NCBI GenBank assembly: GCA_914767715.1
Contig: OU612069.1
Coordinates: 11,405,387 to 11,469,386, forward strand
Direction of reading: 5' to 3'
Length of the DNA: 64,000 nt
Source of the DNA: Membranipora membranacea
Lineage: Eukaryota > Bryozoa > Gymnolaemata > Cheilostomatida > Membraniporidae
Position numbers and translations under genes: made by a program. The notes beneath the pieces were generated by a model. It made no database searches. It saw nothing but the letters and a program-made list of their open reading frames with translations, and had not been told where the DNA came from. Every line of letters starts with the position of its first letter. The first letter of the stretch is position 1. Shown piece after piece: positions 36,453 to 50,000 of the stretch.

Positions 36453-39204
36453 CCTTTGTAGCCTTTTTTCAGGCTAAGCCGTTCACATTTCACAAATAAG
36501 TGAACAATGTTCACATCCAGCCAACAACTCGAGAAAGTAGCTTTGAATATGAAGTTGTGATTTTATTAGTAGCGGGTTGATTTTGACTTGAGTTTTTGAT
36601 TGCTCAAGTTAGTCCAAGTGGTTGATTTTATCAAAATTGCCTCCTTGTTATAAACTACTTTTTCGACAAAACAAATTAATCGTGCCTTTGCCAACTCTTA
36701 AAAGTTTTGGGCCATTTAATCATTCACCGGGCTGAATCATATCAACGGTTATTGGCCATATCACTCTACAAAATAAAGCTTTTATCATATGTTATCCACA
36801 TGGCTTTCGGTAAAGATTGTTTTACTAGTTTACAAGCTTTTATCAATCAACCACCAAAGAATGTAAAGAAAATTCTCACTCAATTTAAATTTACACACAC
36901 AATCCTTTCGTAGATGACAATGAATCGTATTCAAGTTCAAACAATCATTTGTTTTGACCAGGGACCCTTCCTGCTTTTACCATATTAACAGTTTGAAACA
37001 TTAGAATTGTTTCCACTTGTAAAAAGAAGGGACAACTACCTGCAATTCTAAATGCGATTAGTGACCACCAATAAGCGTGAACATATATGATTACATTGAA
37101 GAATCTGTGCTGTCAAATAAGGGTGGCCATTTGAAGCAGACAAGGCATAGATGATACTTGGCATGGTTAGTTATATTTGTAAAACCAAAGACTGAGCTTT
37201 ATAACAATATCTATACACATCTTGTTGTGGTGCAATCAGGTTGTATGCTCTGTCTTCATTATCTGATCAATTAAAATATTGTTAAGTTTATGGCATTAGA
37301 ACATGCTGTAATGCGTATTATTTATTTGTTCCATGTTGAAGGTTTTAAATCAGTGAAATGTCTATTGAAAAGGGAGATATAATATAAAAATATGACTAAC
37401 AAAGTTATGGATTGAGTAAAAACGTAAAAATGTACATTAAACAGTCAACCTGTGCCACTTCTTTCCAAGTTCAAAGGGATCTAAGGCAAGTGTAAATACC
37501 AAAAATGTAATAATATTCAAAACATTTCAATGTTTAGCCTTTCATGTAAACCTTCACTCCAGTCCTCGGAGGGATTCTAGTATCGTATATCAAAACCGTC
37601 TGAAAACCAGTCACTGCTTGAAAAGGCTAGTGTTGCTCAACTTAAGGTATTTTCTGTTTTTATTTTTTTAGGTTGACAAACTTGACAAATACAAAGCTTA
37701 AAAATTAGGTAGCTGGCAAAATTCCATTTGCAAAATCTTCTCATTATAGCACTGATTTTTGCCTCCAGCTATTAAAAAATGGTAAAAGAAAACCCTATGT
37801 TCAAACAGGGACAAATTCTCCTGAAACAATTACAGACCTGAATTACTATTTTATAATTTTTTTTCTCTAAATGCATTTATCACTGGAATATTCGACCATA
37901 CACTATTATAGAGGAAATTATTGACATGTGGTATAATTGGCAGTGTCCTTAGGCTATCGGAATCATATTTGCGCCAGTGAGTTTTATTTGTTAAAATTGT
38001 GAACTTAGACCAATATCGAAATAGGACTTCCCCTATCAATAAATATCAACTGAATTTGCAAAAATTATGTTAGCTCCATTTATCACATTAGGAGATAATA
38101 AGACAATAACTGAAATTGAACGTCATGGTGCAGTTGAAAAATTTAGGAGTGATGTCACACCATCCAGTTTTGGTGCGAAAACTTAGTTAAAACAAATCGG
38201 AAGCATGCGAAACTTGCCATGACATCCTTAAGGTGAAACATTTTAGAGGGATAATTAATGCATGTTGTCTTCTTTTTGTACCAGAAAAAACAATGCTTTG
38301 ATCTATTTCTATTAAAATTGTTCTAAATGTGCAAAGTGCTCCCTGTTTTTTTTGGGCGCCCTTGTGCACTTCGCCAGGGTTTACTGGAGGATTTAGCTAT
38401 GGGTCTTCCCGTGCTCTCCGCTCGTACTCACACCTTATTGGTGACGTAATATTGATTGAATGCAGAATAGTATTTATTCTTCTCGATTGAAGACCAATAA
38501 TTTTGACAATTTCATCCAATCCCCAACAAGAATTGTCGAAACAAAAATACTTATTTGAGATCAAATTCTTATTAAAAATACAGTCGTTTACATCTTAGTT
38601 CACTGTTATCTGTGAACATTCATTTTTTGTAATGGTAATTGTGACAGTGCACATTGTTTTCCCTGCACGCTGCCCGCTGTCTGTGAAACATAAAGATGCG
38701 CTTTTATCCATCACCTATGTACAATGTATGGATATATACCAATATCATGTTGCAATTCAATCGATGACTTCATATCAACTGCTAGAATTTTTAGCCGACT
38801 GTCAAGTCCAATCACTGTCAGAGGTTTCTAATCGGGTTTTACAAAATCCTTTGTCTTATATTGTACACAACAGAGTCTACACCCCTACTCATTTTTAGAC
38901 GCTACCGCGAAGGTAGAAAAGGGCTACAGCAGGGAGGAGGGAAACCTCGCCCAACGAACTTACCTTGTCAAGACCAGCTACCGTTACCGGTACCAAACAT
39001 AATAAATAAATATAAATTGTACCGAATGTGCAGCGAATGTGGATTGGCATGGCAATATTGAATTGCCTTAGCCTAATTACAAATTATAAATTTAAACCAA
39101 AACCTTGATTGTGACAAGCATCGTTATAGTTATTGTTCATAAGATGAATTCTGGTTTTTTATAACACAATTATTTTTGGGAGTTGCTCTCCTGTTGACTA
39201 TTTA
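36453..39204. other. Interior of the 3.9-kb element
   Basis: AT-rich sequence unique in this window. Short frames at 36707-36913, 37851-38039, 38632-38898 and 38861-39061 show no recognisable domain or splice-supported model. I see no transposase. Confidence 0.4.
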
Positions 39205-39345
39205 TACCAACCAATGTAGTCGGCGTTCAATCCAGCACTTTCTACATTCATACCAGGATTTTTTACTTTCAAACCAGACTATGTTCATTCCAGTTAGTTT
39301 GATCCCGTCGATGTTTGTTCCAGCCGATGTTCATTCCAAGATTCT
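39205..39345 (+). repeat. Second word-type array, TTCATTCCAG
   Basis: Degenerate words such as TGTTCATTCCAG, TGTTTGTTCCAG and TTCATACCAG, each followed by about six variable bases, with a period near 16. It has the same layout as the terminal arrays but an unrelated word; it may be the remnant of another element. Confidence 0.5.
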
Positions 39346-39667
39346 GTGTGCATCTTCTATTTACAAACACAAGCCCCCATAAATCTCACAGCAGTGAACA
39401 GAACTATGCGTTATTTCAAGGAATCGTACAAGAGCAAAATTGTGAAAAATCATGAGAAAACTGTTCAAGTCATTTTCATAACCTCGATCAGCATTTTTAA
39501 CACCAACGGTCATAGACTTTAGGATTCTAGAACAAAAAAGGACCGACAAAACTTTTATGATGAGACTCTAACACTACTTTCAATTAAAATTGTTAATGCC
39601 TGAAAAAGAGTAGAAGGAAAAGAAACCATATATTGATAATAAGCTACCAGCGTTAATTTGATAAAAA

Positions 39668-40010
39668 CCATAGTGGGAAAATGGCAAGTGGGAAAACGTC
39701 CGGGTGGAAAAATGGATTGGTGGGAAAACGTCCAGGTGGAAAAATGGATTAGTGAGAAAACATCCAGGTGGGAGAACAGCTTGGTGAGAAAACATCATAG
39801 TGGGAAAACAGATTGGTGGGAAAACATCCCGTTGAGAAAATGGATCAGTGAGAAATCGTCCTAGTGGGAAAACGGATATGTGGGAAAATGTCATGGTGGG
39901 AATAATGCTTGGTGGGAAAATGGCTTGGTGGGAAAATGGCTTGGTGGGATAAAGGGAGGTGGGAAAATGGCTTGGTGGGAAAATGACATTGGGAAAATGT
40001 CCGGATACCG
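39668..40010 (-). repeat. Right terminal array, inverted TTTTCCCACC words
   Basis: GGTGGGAAAA words with 6-7-base variable spacers. The outermost words match the left array, but the inner order of variable words differs, so the two arrays are not a simple inverted copy. Confidence 0.9.
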
Positions 40011-40417
40011 TCTTCTAACGATGGTAAACAAGAGGACATTTTCTGAAAAATATACTCAGGTTTAATGTTATCTAGATATTGGTTAAAGTGTTCTGTCACT
40101 CATCAGCAATATTGCCAACAATGAGTGTTGCTGATAAGCTTTCGCCCCTTTGTATTCAATAGCTGTGTACGAGTGTTGACATGGCTATCCATTTTGTTAG
40201 CTTTATTTCTGTATCTCAATTTTTCTATGACCAGCCTCAGTCAAGTCAAATGAGGAAAATCCATAGATTTAAAAAACAGTATAGATAGGACATTGCGCTT
40301 CAAAAACTTTGCATTATGTCCCCACCCGTATCGTCATTGTGCCACCCGCAGTGTAGCGTTATGCATAGCGTAACTGCCAGTTGGTTTATGGTTAGCACTG
40401 TTTCGAGTTACATCTTA

Positions 40418-40495
40418 GGGCTTGGATGGCTGAGCGGTTAGTGCGGATGTCTTTTGATCATGGAGTAGCCAGTTCAATCCACTGCCTGGACGCTA
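40418..40495 (+). tRNA. tRNA-like sequence (SINE head or tRNA pseudogene)
   Basis: Has an A-box-like GGCTGAGCGGTTAGTGC and a B-box-like AGTTCAATCC at tRNA spacing, followed by a T run. It resembles a Ser/Leu-type tRNA at the 5' half, but the T-stem and acceptor do not pair well. Probably a SINE remnant or decayed tRNA inside the hAT-like element. Confidence 0.4.
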
Positions 40496-41087
40496 TTTTT
40501 CAAGTTTTTAATATTTTTAGGATTTTTTATGTTTGGGATACAGGAAGTGCGGTGTTAAGGGTGAATCAGTGACCTTCATGTTCGTTTTCATTTAAAGCTA
40601 GTCTTCAGTGCACCTTGTTGGATACAGATTTTTGTAGACAAATGTACTTGTATCATATTTATTTAAGTCACCCAATGAATCAATCTTCTGAAAAATCAAA
40701 TTATGCTAAATACTTTGGTTTTATTCTGTAGCCAGTGCGACTATAAAAAATAGGACAGAGAATAAATTACTTGTCATAACAAGGAGTAGCATACAATATA
40801 TGACAACGCCCTTCAATGATTGACAATTACATACCAACAGTAACCATCAAAAATTCTTGTAAATATGGGGAAAAAAAGTGCCAGTTGAGAAAAGGAATCA
40901 GCACTGAGAAAGATATCTTTACTTCAAATGAGCAGTAATATATAAAATAGAATTACCGTTGATAATAGGCTTATCATAATAATGGAAAGTGCCAGTTGAA
41001 AGTAGTGAACACCATTGAGAAATATTATCTTGACTGCATATTAACAGTAGCAAGTACCTACAATTACTCCTAAACTTAAAATTATTG

Positions 41088-44000
41088 TTATGATGGAAAA
41101 ATACGGATGAAAGTTGAGACTAGTGAGTAGCACTGAGATATCTTATAGGAGTAGAGTAGGACAACAGATACTGTAACATTAAAAATATAAATTATATATA
41201 GTGCTGAATTGATACATTGTATGTAGAGATGGCATGACAGCGGAGATACCAGCACCAAAGTTATGCTGCTGACCACAGTATGGATTGAGGTGGTAGTATT
41301 ATCTCCTTTTTTTACATGACTAGACAACTCCTGCAAATAAATGGAGGGATAGATATGAAGATTTGCATCAGCGATTGAGTTCTTCCAATAATTAATGATG
41401 ATTCTTTTTGACCGAGTTGACAAATGCTTTATCTGGTTGGAGAAAGTGAGTGAGAAGCAAAGATTATAGTTTTGATAAAGAATTAAACGATTAATTAGGA
41501 AACCAAGTTGTAGGTGTTATCAGATGACTATGAATGCCTGTTACCAAAACAAAAACAGTAGAGTGGTGCCAATTTTTACCAGGCCACACTTAAAACTGTT
41601 AATGATCTGACTACGGCCATACTCAGATAGCAGAATAGATAATAGTGAGATAGAAAATTAGGTAAATAACAGTGAAGTTAACTGAATAACTAGAAACATA
41701 TCTGATAGAGGAATGTCCACAGAAAATAAGGACGACACAACTATCAAACCGATTTCTAGAGAGTTTATTGTTTTCTTACCCTGTTCACCTCTGATGAACT
41801 TGTGCTTGTTTGGTTTGGTGTGATAAGGAGTCTTGAAGACTGCAACTGCTGATGATTGAGAGTAAGAGATACTGACATGACAAAGGAGAAGTCTTATATT
41901 AAGACCAATACGGTGTATTTCTCGGTACAATGAGGGGGGACGATTCATAAAAATCTAAAGTTTGTTTCTACATTAACTTTCTTGTTCAACAAACTGCTTT
42001 GTTATAGAGCCAGTAAAGGTGAAGTTTGACCTGGAAACATACTTACCATAGTGGCTGCATCATGAGTTGAGAGGTTAGGTTTGGCAGATAGAACCAAGTT
42101 ACTTTGTAGTTGAGTAGTCTTTGTTTGCATGGATGATATAGAGTTGGTAATAGGCTTGATAAGGACAGGAATAGTTTGAGTAGGTGACGGAGATGCCATA
42201 ACCAGTTTCATTGATGATGTGGATATACCCTGGTGAGAGTATTGCATACACATTCAATATGTTGTGACAATAATTTTAGCTAATGTAGATAATGTTGAGA
42301 CGCCATTCAATTTAAATTATCTTGACACAGTACCTGAAAAACCAGTTATGACAATGAATACAATGATGAAATAGGAACCTTAACAAATCAAATGAAAGTA
42401 AACTGAAGTGTCTAGAAATGTTTCTGATAAGATGTATGTCCTCAAAAAAAGGGACGATACAACTACCAAAGTGACTTCTAGAGCATAACTATTTGGCTTA
42501 CCCTGTTCAGATTGTGTGATGATGTAATGGTTTGGTTTGGTAATGAATGATGAGGTATCAAAGGAGCTTGCTGATGAAAAGTAGAAAAAATGAGTTTATT
42601 AGAGCAGAATAGGCTACTGACTTGAGGTAAGCAAGCACGATGCAACAGCCGAATTTCAAAGGACAATATATTGGGAGTAAGTATGATGATCTTCAAGAAG
42701 GCATTTAGAGTGAGTTATACATGTAGTTTATACACTGCATACTTTGACAAATTGTAGTTGGCTACTTACAAATTTCAGGTTTCTTGAGATCGGCAGCTTT
42801 CTCGGTGTCTGGGTTTTAGGCTGAAGAACTGCACCACAGCGACGTTTACCAGCGGTTGTTAATGTCGGTAAGACACGCTTACCACGGTGGTACTTGCCCT
42901 TTTTCGTGAAACAGTCAGGCGTGAAGTGGTCTGAGCATAGCACAGCTCTCAGTGGAAGATTTTCTTTCCCTATGCCCATGTTTTTACACCACTGGACTTG
43001 GGCGTCCATATCTTTAGGAAAACTTGGAAATAAACAAACTATTAGAAACTTCATATCATGAGAGAGCGAACTAGAAGTCATTACTGTTTGCATGGACAGG
43101 AGTAACTGCATCTCAATCATAATTTAGGCACTACAAAGGATTTTTTCAAAATGATCGGATCAACTCGAAAATGGCACCATTGGAAAGCTCTAGGTGTGAA
43201 ATTTCCAAATATATTTTTAATTTTGCACTGAGAGCAATATGAGCCAAGCAAATCCAAAATCCAATTTCATTTTGGCAGTAAAAATTATCATCTGAAAATT
43301 ACAATATTAGGCTCCAGGCAGAAGCAAAAAAGAGTGCAGTGTGACGTTGTGCAGTCATTGCGTAAGGTGATTCTGATGCGCAGGCACTGCTGTAGTAGCC
43401 TACTACTATAACAATTCTGCTTTATAAAGCATTGAAGGACATACCATTATGATTGTGATTATAGTTTCTATGATTATAATTGATTTATTTATACCACACC
43501 ACCTATACACACCAGCCAGATTGGGATCAGAGTAACACCTCTATAAATTTTGTGACGATATTTGAAAAATGAATATTGTTTTAGGCTAAAAAGCTTGTGA
43601 CGCATTAGATTAAAGTCTGTCTCTTAATTTCTCTATATCAGAGGATACATTAACCTCTGTGAACCCGAGGGTTATTGAGAACTGGAACAATCAACATTAA
43701 GAGCTCCTCCAGTAGGATCAGAGAATAAATTTATCTCCGAGTTATAGTTGCATGAATATGAAATTAAGAAATGTAAATTGATTGTCATTTTGAAGCTGCG
43801 TGCTGAAGGTAAGATTATCGTCACATCCTCTGAGTTTGTGTCTCTGTATGCAAGAATCTCCGAGCCATAACACTGGAGTGCAATGCAGAGGGGATCTGGG
43901 TGGCAGTGTCAACCCACAGAGAGTAGTTAAATTAATTATGAAACAATTAGACCAAGGGTTACAAAAATAGAGTATTGGTTACAAAAATAGAATATGAATA

Positions 44001-47000
44001 CAAAAATAGAAAATGAAATAAAAAAATATTAGTGAATCAATGCCCGGCCAATTGACTTTGAACATCTACAGCAGTGCATACAGCTTGCCTTATGGAGAGG
44101 AAGAACCGGAACATCCCACGGTCATTAAGGTGGACGCCATCCCCGCTAATGTCTGTTAACTTGAGGGTATGGCGCCACAAAATAACGTGAGATGCTCCAG
44201 CACATCTCTCCTCCAGCCTGGCATTGAACCGCTGTAGATGTTCAAAATAATTGGCCGGGACTTGATGATGCTTAATGAAAGACCCCTCCACGCGAACTAT
44301 TTCAGTACAGAGTACGACCACAGGTGCCGCGTGGAGAAATCTTTCAAAAAGGGTATCTGCTACTCTCTCTGGATTGGCATTGCCACCCAGATCATTCCCT
44401 CCACATTGCACTACAATCACATCCTGTCTGATTGCTGGCACCTATAACAGCAAAAATCCTTTTTAGTTCTAAAGAAAATATTTGTAAGACTTACATTGCA
44501 GTCGGTTATTTTTCAGTTTCATCATATTTATTAGAAGTCATTCCAGCAGTAACTTACTGGTATCCGGCCAGTCCTTGCCCCACTGATCCCAATCTGGCTG
44601 GTGTGTATAGGTGTGGGCCACTCCCAGGTCGCTTTACCGTCCTTTAAAGGAAAATTATTTGGTAATAAAGCGTCAAGTTTGAATATATACCATAAAATCT
44701 CACAAGACTATCACAATTGTGTCGGAGAGTAAATATTAGCTTGAGTTTAGTTTAGCTAGTTGGTGGATGATTTAATGTCAGCTAGCACTTAAATCTTTGT
44801 GAGCTAATTTGGTAGCGTATTATTAAAGTAAAGAGGGTGAGTCAATGTCAGCTTCCATTAAATTTAGCTATGTAACTTCTGCAAAAAAATTTAATCCTCT
44901 TAGGTAGATGAATGGACGACTTACTGGTACTAAACTACAGCTAACTTACCCTGATATATCGCTCTAATCTTGATATGAATGAATGTCCAGTAATTATGAC
45001 GTGCTTCATTTTATCTAAAATGTAAAATTGATAGTTTGAGATTTCAAGGTATTTTCGTCAAGTGATAGAAAGAATTTTAAAAAAAAGTACCCGACTGATT
45101 GCATGTCATCGAAGTCTAAGGCTTATGACATAAGTTTTCGACTTCAATGTCATGAAAAAATAACCAGCCCCAAGACACCTAGCTTTTTAAGCTTGATATC
45201 TCGGCCTCTGTCCCGACTGTTTGGTGTTAAATACAGTCGCTTTCTCTGATTGACAGTGTAACTCATCACAGCGTAAGTATTTAATGTCTTCTCTATATAC
45301 AATGTTATAAAAAATAAAAATATTTACAATGTTATGTTACACTTATAATGTTATGTTACATTTATAATGTTATGTTACATTTATAATGTTATGTTACATT
45401 TATAATGTTATGTTACATTTATAATGTTCTGTTAATACTAACTCAACAGCCTTTTACTAGCACACCACCGGATCCCCCGCATGGCATGGAAAGGCTGGAG
45501 TGTTTATACATGCATGCAGTTACAGTAAATGATAGAAATAAATATAAAAATAGAAGGCTGATGATGGTGGTTTGAGAGTTAAACAAATTCCAGGACCTGA
45601 CTGCTGTAAACTCCTTAAGGGGAGGGTTCTTTTCCCTGGGGGAAGGGGGTACTTTTCTTTAAGGGGCGATTTCACAAAATATTACATCTCCTTCAACTAC
45701 GTCAACAACAAATCCAAGCAAATCAAATGTTATGTCATCGGCCTGATCAAATGATCCATCACTATCCCAATACGCAGCCTCAAACTGGATTTTTTTATTC
45801 TTCACAATTTTCTTTTCTACTTTATAATTCCATCTCTTAGCGTCTCCATTTTCCTCATTCCAAATCCAAACAAACTCTTCACCAGCTAAACAATGGGGGT
45901 CAGATACATACATAAGGGCTCTATTTAGCTTTTCATCAGAAACATCTGGCCTAAGCTCCTTGACCTTACTACTAAATTTGGCAGCATCCTGAATACAGTC
46001 TTTAACTCCTCTAGTAAATTTATTTCTATTTGCATTACTGCGCTCCTGACTCTTTACATGCATTCGCCTTTGAATCTCTAAACAAACATCATGCTCTTGA
46101 ACCTTTGACCTCTCTTTTAACTCTCTAGATAATTTAACAGCCAGCATTATATCAACATTTGAATTATCTAGGTAATCAGCAGTATTATTTATAGCAAACA
46201 TAGTTTTAGAAGCGACATAAGAACTCGAAGCATTGGAGCACTTGCGCATTAGCCAATCAGTAAGTCCTAGAATACTCTCTGCAACAATGTTATCGGCGGG
46301 GGCACTACTAACCTGCGCTCTATCTACATCACTCAACAATGTTAGCTCCCCGCCGACTAGATACCTGGATGCTTGCCTCTCTACAACTTTTAGAAATACC
46401 TCTGCTGCTCTTTTCGCTAGGTCAAGGCTAATCTCATCAGGGGTGCCAGATGCTAAAGAATCATGCACAAGATCATCGTCGGGGTTATCCAAATCAAAAC
46501 AGTTGAACTTTCTATTCCATAATTTACTGGGGTCATCAATTAGCTCTCTTAGATTACGGACAACACATTGTAGGAGTCCACAGCAGTCCAGATTCACCAT
46601 TTCTTTCTTCCTATACATTGCCTTCATCCATGGCCCTGTCACAGTTTTACCAAGCAAGCCACCAACTTCAAGCTCCTTTACAATAATATCAGAATCCATA
46701 TCGTTTATAATACTAGTACGGTAATCTACACTTTTGACACAAAAATCTTTCAAAAACTCTCTGAGCTGGGATCTGAGATGAAATATACTACCACACAAAT
46801 AAAAGAATATGTGAAATCTGTTACCTACATACCTTACTATTAGATTCTTGTCTAGTTTCCGCTCCGCAAAAAAGGCACTAAAAGTCGATGGATCTCCCTT
46901 CCCTTGTTTGAACTTGAGTTTTGAAATAGTTTGAACTAACCTTACAACATATGCTTCTTTACCAAATAGGGTACCTTTATAAGACTTCTCCTCCTCAAAA

Positions 47001-50000
47001 TCCTTACATAACTTTCTGAAACCAATTGCCAAACTATCGATGGGATGAACATTACAATGAAGCTCTGAAATACTATGACCCAAATAATCCTCTAGCTTTC
47101 TTATTACTGCATGATTGACAATAGCTCTATCGCTGATTGTTGAGGTGATTTTACTTTTAATCTGAGACACAACTTGACTAACATCTATTTTATGAAGCTT
47201 ACCGTAGACACTAGCAGATTCTTCAATAGCATATTTAATGTGATTCATGTAATCATCTGCTGTACCTGAAGCCAACTGGCCGACATCGAGCAAAAAGGAC
47301 TTTCCATTAGCATTAATATGTACCTCATTTATGTGTTTCTCATTGATTGAAGTTGCATCCCATCCTAAATTCACATGCTCTGACTCAAGAATAACACTAA
47401 CAGCCTGCTCCATTGCAATACACCTCATCTCATTACTCATATTACAAACAGTTGACACACTAGGAAGAGAGGTAGGAGCAACCTCACACAAGTTTTCACA
47501 AACAAACTGAACAACACTACTAATATGACACACAGGCACCTGTTTACGGCTACAATAGTATACCGTTTTCCTAAGACTTTCATTGTACTTGCCTCCGGGG
47601 AGCGTTGTCTCGACCCGCGTGATTGCCTTCTTCAAATCCTCCAAATCCTCATCTAACTTACTAATCTCGTGATCATAGGACTTTAAACTCGCACTTAACT
47701 TTTTAACTTTAGCCTGTGACTGAGAGAGGGACTGATCAGATTTTCTTTTTAGCACTACTTTACTTTCATGAACTCTAGCTGTTTTTTTAACCACACAATT
47801 TTTCATTTTTTTAATTTCCTCTTTAGCTGACTCAAACTGTTTCTTTAGCCTGTCCTTAGATTTTTTAACATTGAAGTATTTGCATTGCCAGGATCTATAT
47901 TTTGTTGTTGTCACGTTTAGCTTAGTTTCAAGTTCTCCCAAATTCTTGACCAATTTAGCATTTTCAGTTTCCAAATCTATGACCTGTTTTGTTAGACTAG
48001 ATATTTTTACTTGCTCCCTTCTTTGATCACGAGATGAAACCGAATCGACTACACTAGAACAGCTACTACTAGAACTAGCGGAACTACTACAATATCTGGA
48101 AGAAAGGAACTCAATTAAAACTTTTTTACCGTTGGCTCTCTGTCTACTCTTATTTAAGCGCTGATAAGTTTTGAACAAAACTCTAAGATCACTAATATTT
48201 TTACTATAAGTAACATTTATACTACTAAGAGCCTCATGAGCACCTTGATAACTTTGGTGTTTAACTAAGTAAACAGCATGTCCATTACATACATGATCTA
48301 CACTACTATTAGAATCTACTTTATACATATCAACTAATTCGTCAGCTGTGATACGAGACATATTACGCTGTGATGGGTGTTACTGTCCAAATAAACAAAG
48401 TCTCAACTCAAACAAGAACACCAACAAAGACCAACGCACAACCAAGCAGTAACAAGCAGGCTCGCAAAACAGTGCGATAAAGATAGACTAAATAAATGCT
48501 GAGATAAACAGTAGCTGTGTTTGATAGCAGTATTGACAACTGAGTGATAGCTTAGTGGAATTGACCCAATAAGATATGACCTGGGGAGAACGCTTGCACG
48601 TAAAATTATTATCTGAAAAAGACCACCAAGAAATCCCATTTTTAAACTGTCCCTCAAATGATGTTAGTTGGCAGGGCAGTTAAAACACAGCCTAGCCAAG
48701 ATCCCATCCTATAACAATCATTACTCCCTGTTCCCCCCTCTAGACATATGATGTCATATGCCTAAATACAGCATTACAAATCCCAAGCTGTGTAACAAAC
48801 AGTCTCAGACTGTTTGTAACTCAGCTGAGTCTGTTCTCAGCTCAGTCTCACTCAGCTTAGCGAGACTCAGCTCATTGAGACAAAATCACTGAGTCAGCTG
48901 TGTCTCACTCAGCTGAGTCACTCTCACTTAGCTCAGTCTCACTCAGCTGAGTGTCTGAGAGATAGGCCTACTATTTGTTTTTTGTATTTAAATATTATTA
49001 ATCAAGTATGTATACATGACCCATGCTATGGCAATACATGAATCAATATCTGATGATGATTCATTTGATTGGCATTCACGGTTCACAATGCACTATTTAA
49101 TCCCTAAACTATATAGCTATAATTATGTTAAGTGAGATAAAAGGTATCGGTCAATAAAAATCCATCAGCATCAACAACACAAACTTTATCTTAAGCCAAA
49201 GTGAAACTACTACTCATGCATCATTTGTTTACAAAAATGGACCAATCAGATCACAGCAGTGGCCATGCTGAATTTTTCTTGAAAAAATCTGTGTTGATGA
49301 AACATGGAATTTTAAAACAAAGATTGCAAGCAGTTCCATATAGCTACATGACAATTCATACACATCAACAGAATCAGAAACCTTTGATCTTATCAGATAA
49401 TGGTTAGTGAAGAATGCATATTCAGTTTTATAATGAAAATTTGTGCAATAATTTGAGACCAAAGTTTAGACATGCTTACCTTTGTTTTGCGTGAAGTGTT
49501 CGGACTTTTCCGTGATTGCGCAAGGTGCGCACGGATGTTTTCTATTTCCTGTCAAAATCTCAAGTCTCTGGGAGGAATAGAAACTGAGATATCTGGGTTT
49601 AAAAAACTTGTGTTTTCGAAAATCTGCGCAGTTTTTAGGCCCTGTCGAGAGTATAAGAATTTGATGACACTTTTTCAAAACGGAAGTTGGTGCATTTGTA
49701 GTGCCTACATAATTAGTTAGTTTACTAGTAGAGTCAGACAGACAAATGATGATCATGATGACTTCATATTTATTCAATCTATTATATATATATATATTGA
49801 CAGTCCCCACTTACAGATCAAATCAAATAACCCAATAGCTTGACCTCACCTGGGTGTAATTGTTCTTAACTTCATTCATCTCTAATAGCAGATGATTTGT
49901 TTTTCTCTTTGAGAACTTAATTCACATAGAGTAGACATAGATAGTCAATCAGTCAAGAAGAAAGTAGTAGAAAGTAATAATTAGAGTAGAACTTCAGCTG

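Larger units (their letters stand above)
36086..40010. mobile_element. 3.9-kb element with constant/variable terminal arrays, 8-bp target duplication
   Basis: Flanked by TCTTCTAA on both sides (36078-36085 and 40011-40018). Unit I has one similar TCTTATAA at the empty site. The ends are GAATCCGCCCCGTTTTCCC and the inverse of CGGTATCCGGACATTTTCCC. Inverted arrays fill the outer 350 bases on each side. I find no transposase in the 3.2-kb interior, only short frames (for example 38632-38898), so it is non-autonomous. The 8-bp duplication fits hAT and a few other superfamilies. Confidence 0.85.

Noticed and set aside
46233-46724. 163-codon plus-strand frame
   Set aside because: Antisense shadow of the 900-aa transposase.
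49466-49810. 114-codon minus-strand frame with CAPC and a GTAAGC donor, considered as the THAP first exon
   Set aside because: Its phase does not fit the 43022 acceptor. The 50012-50070 exon fits both phase and motif.
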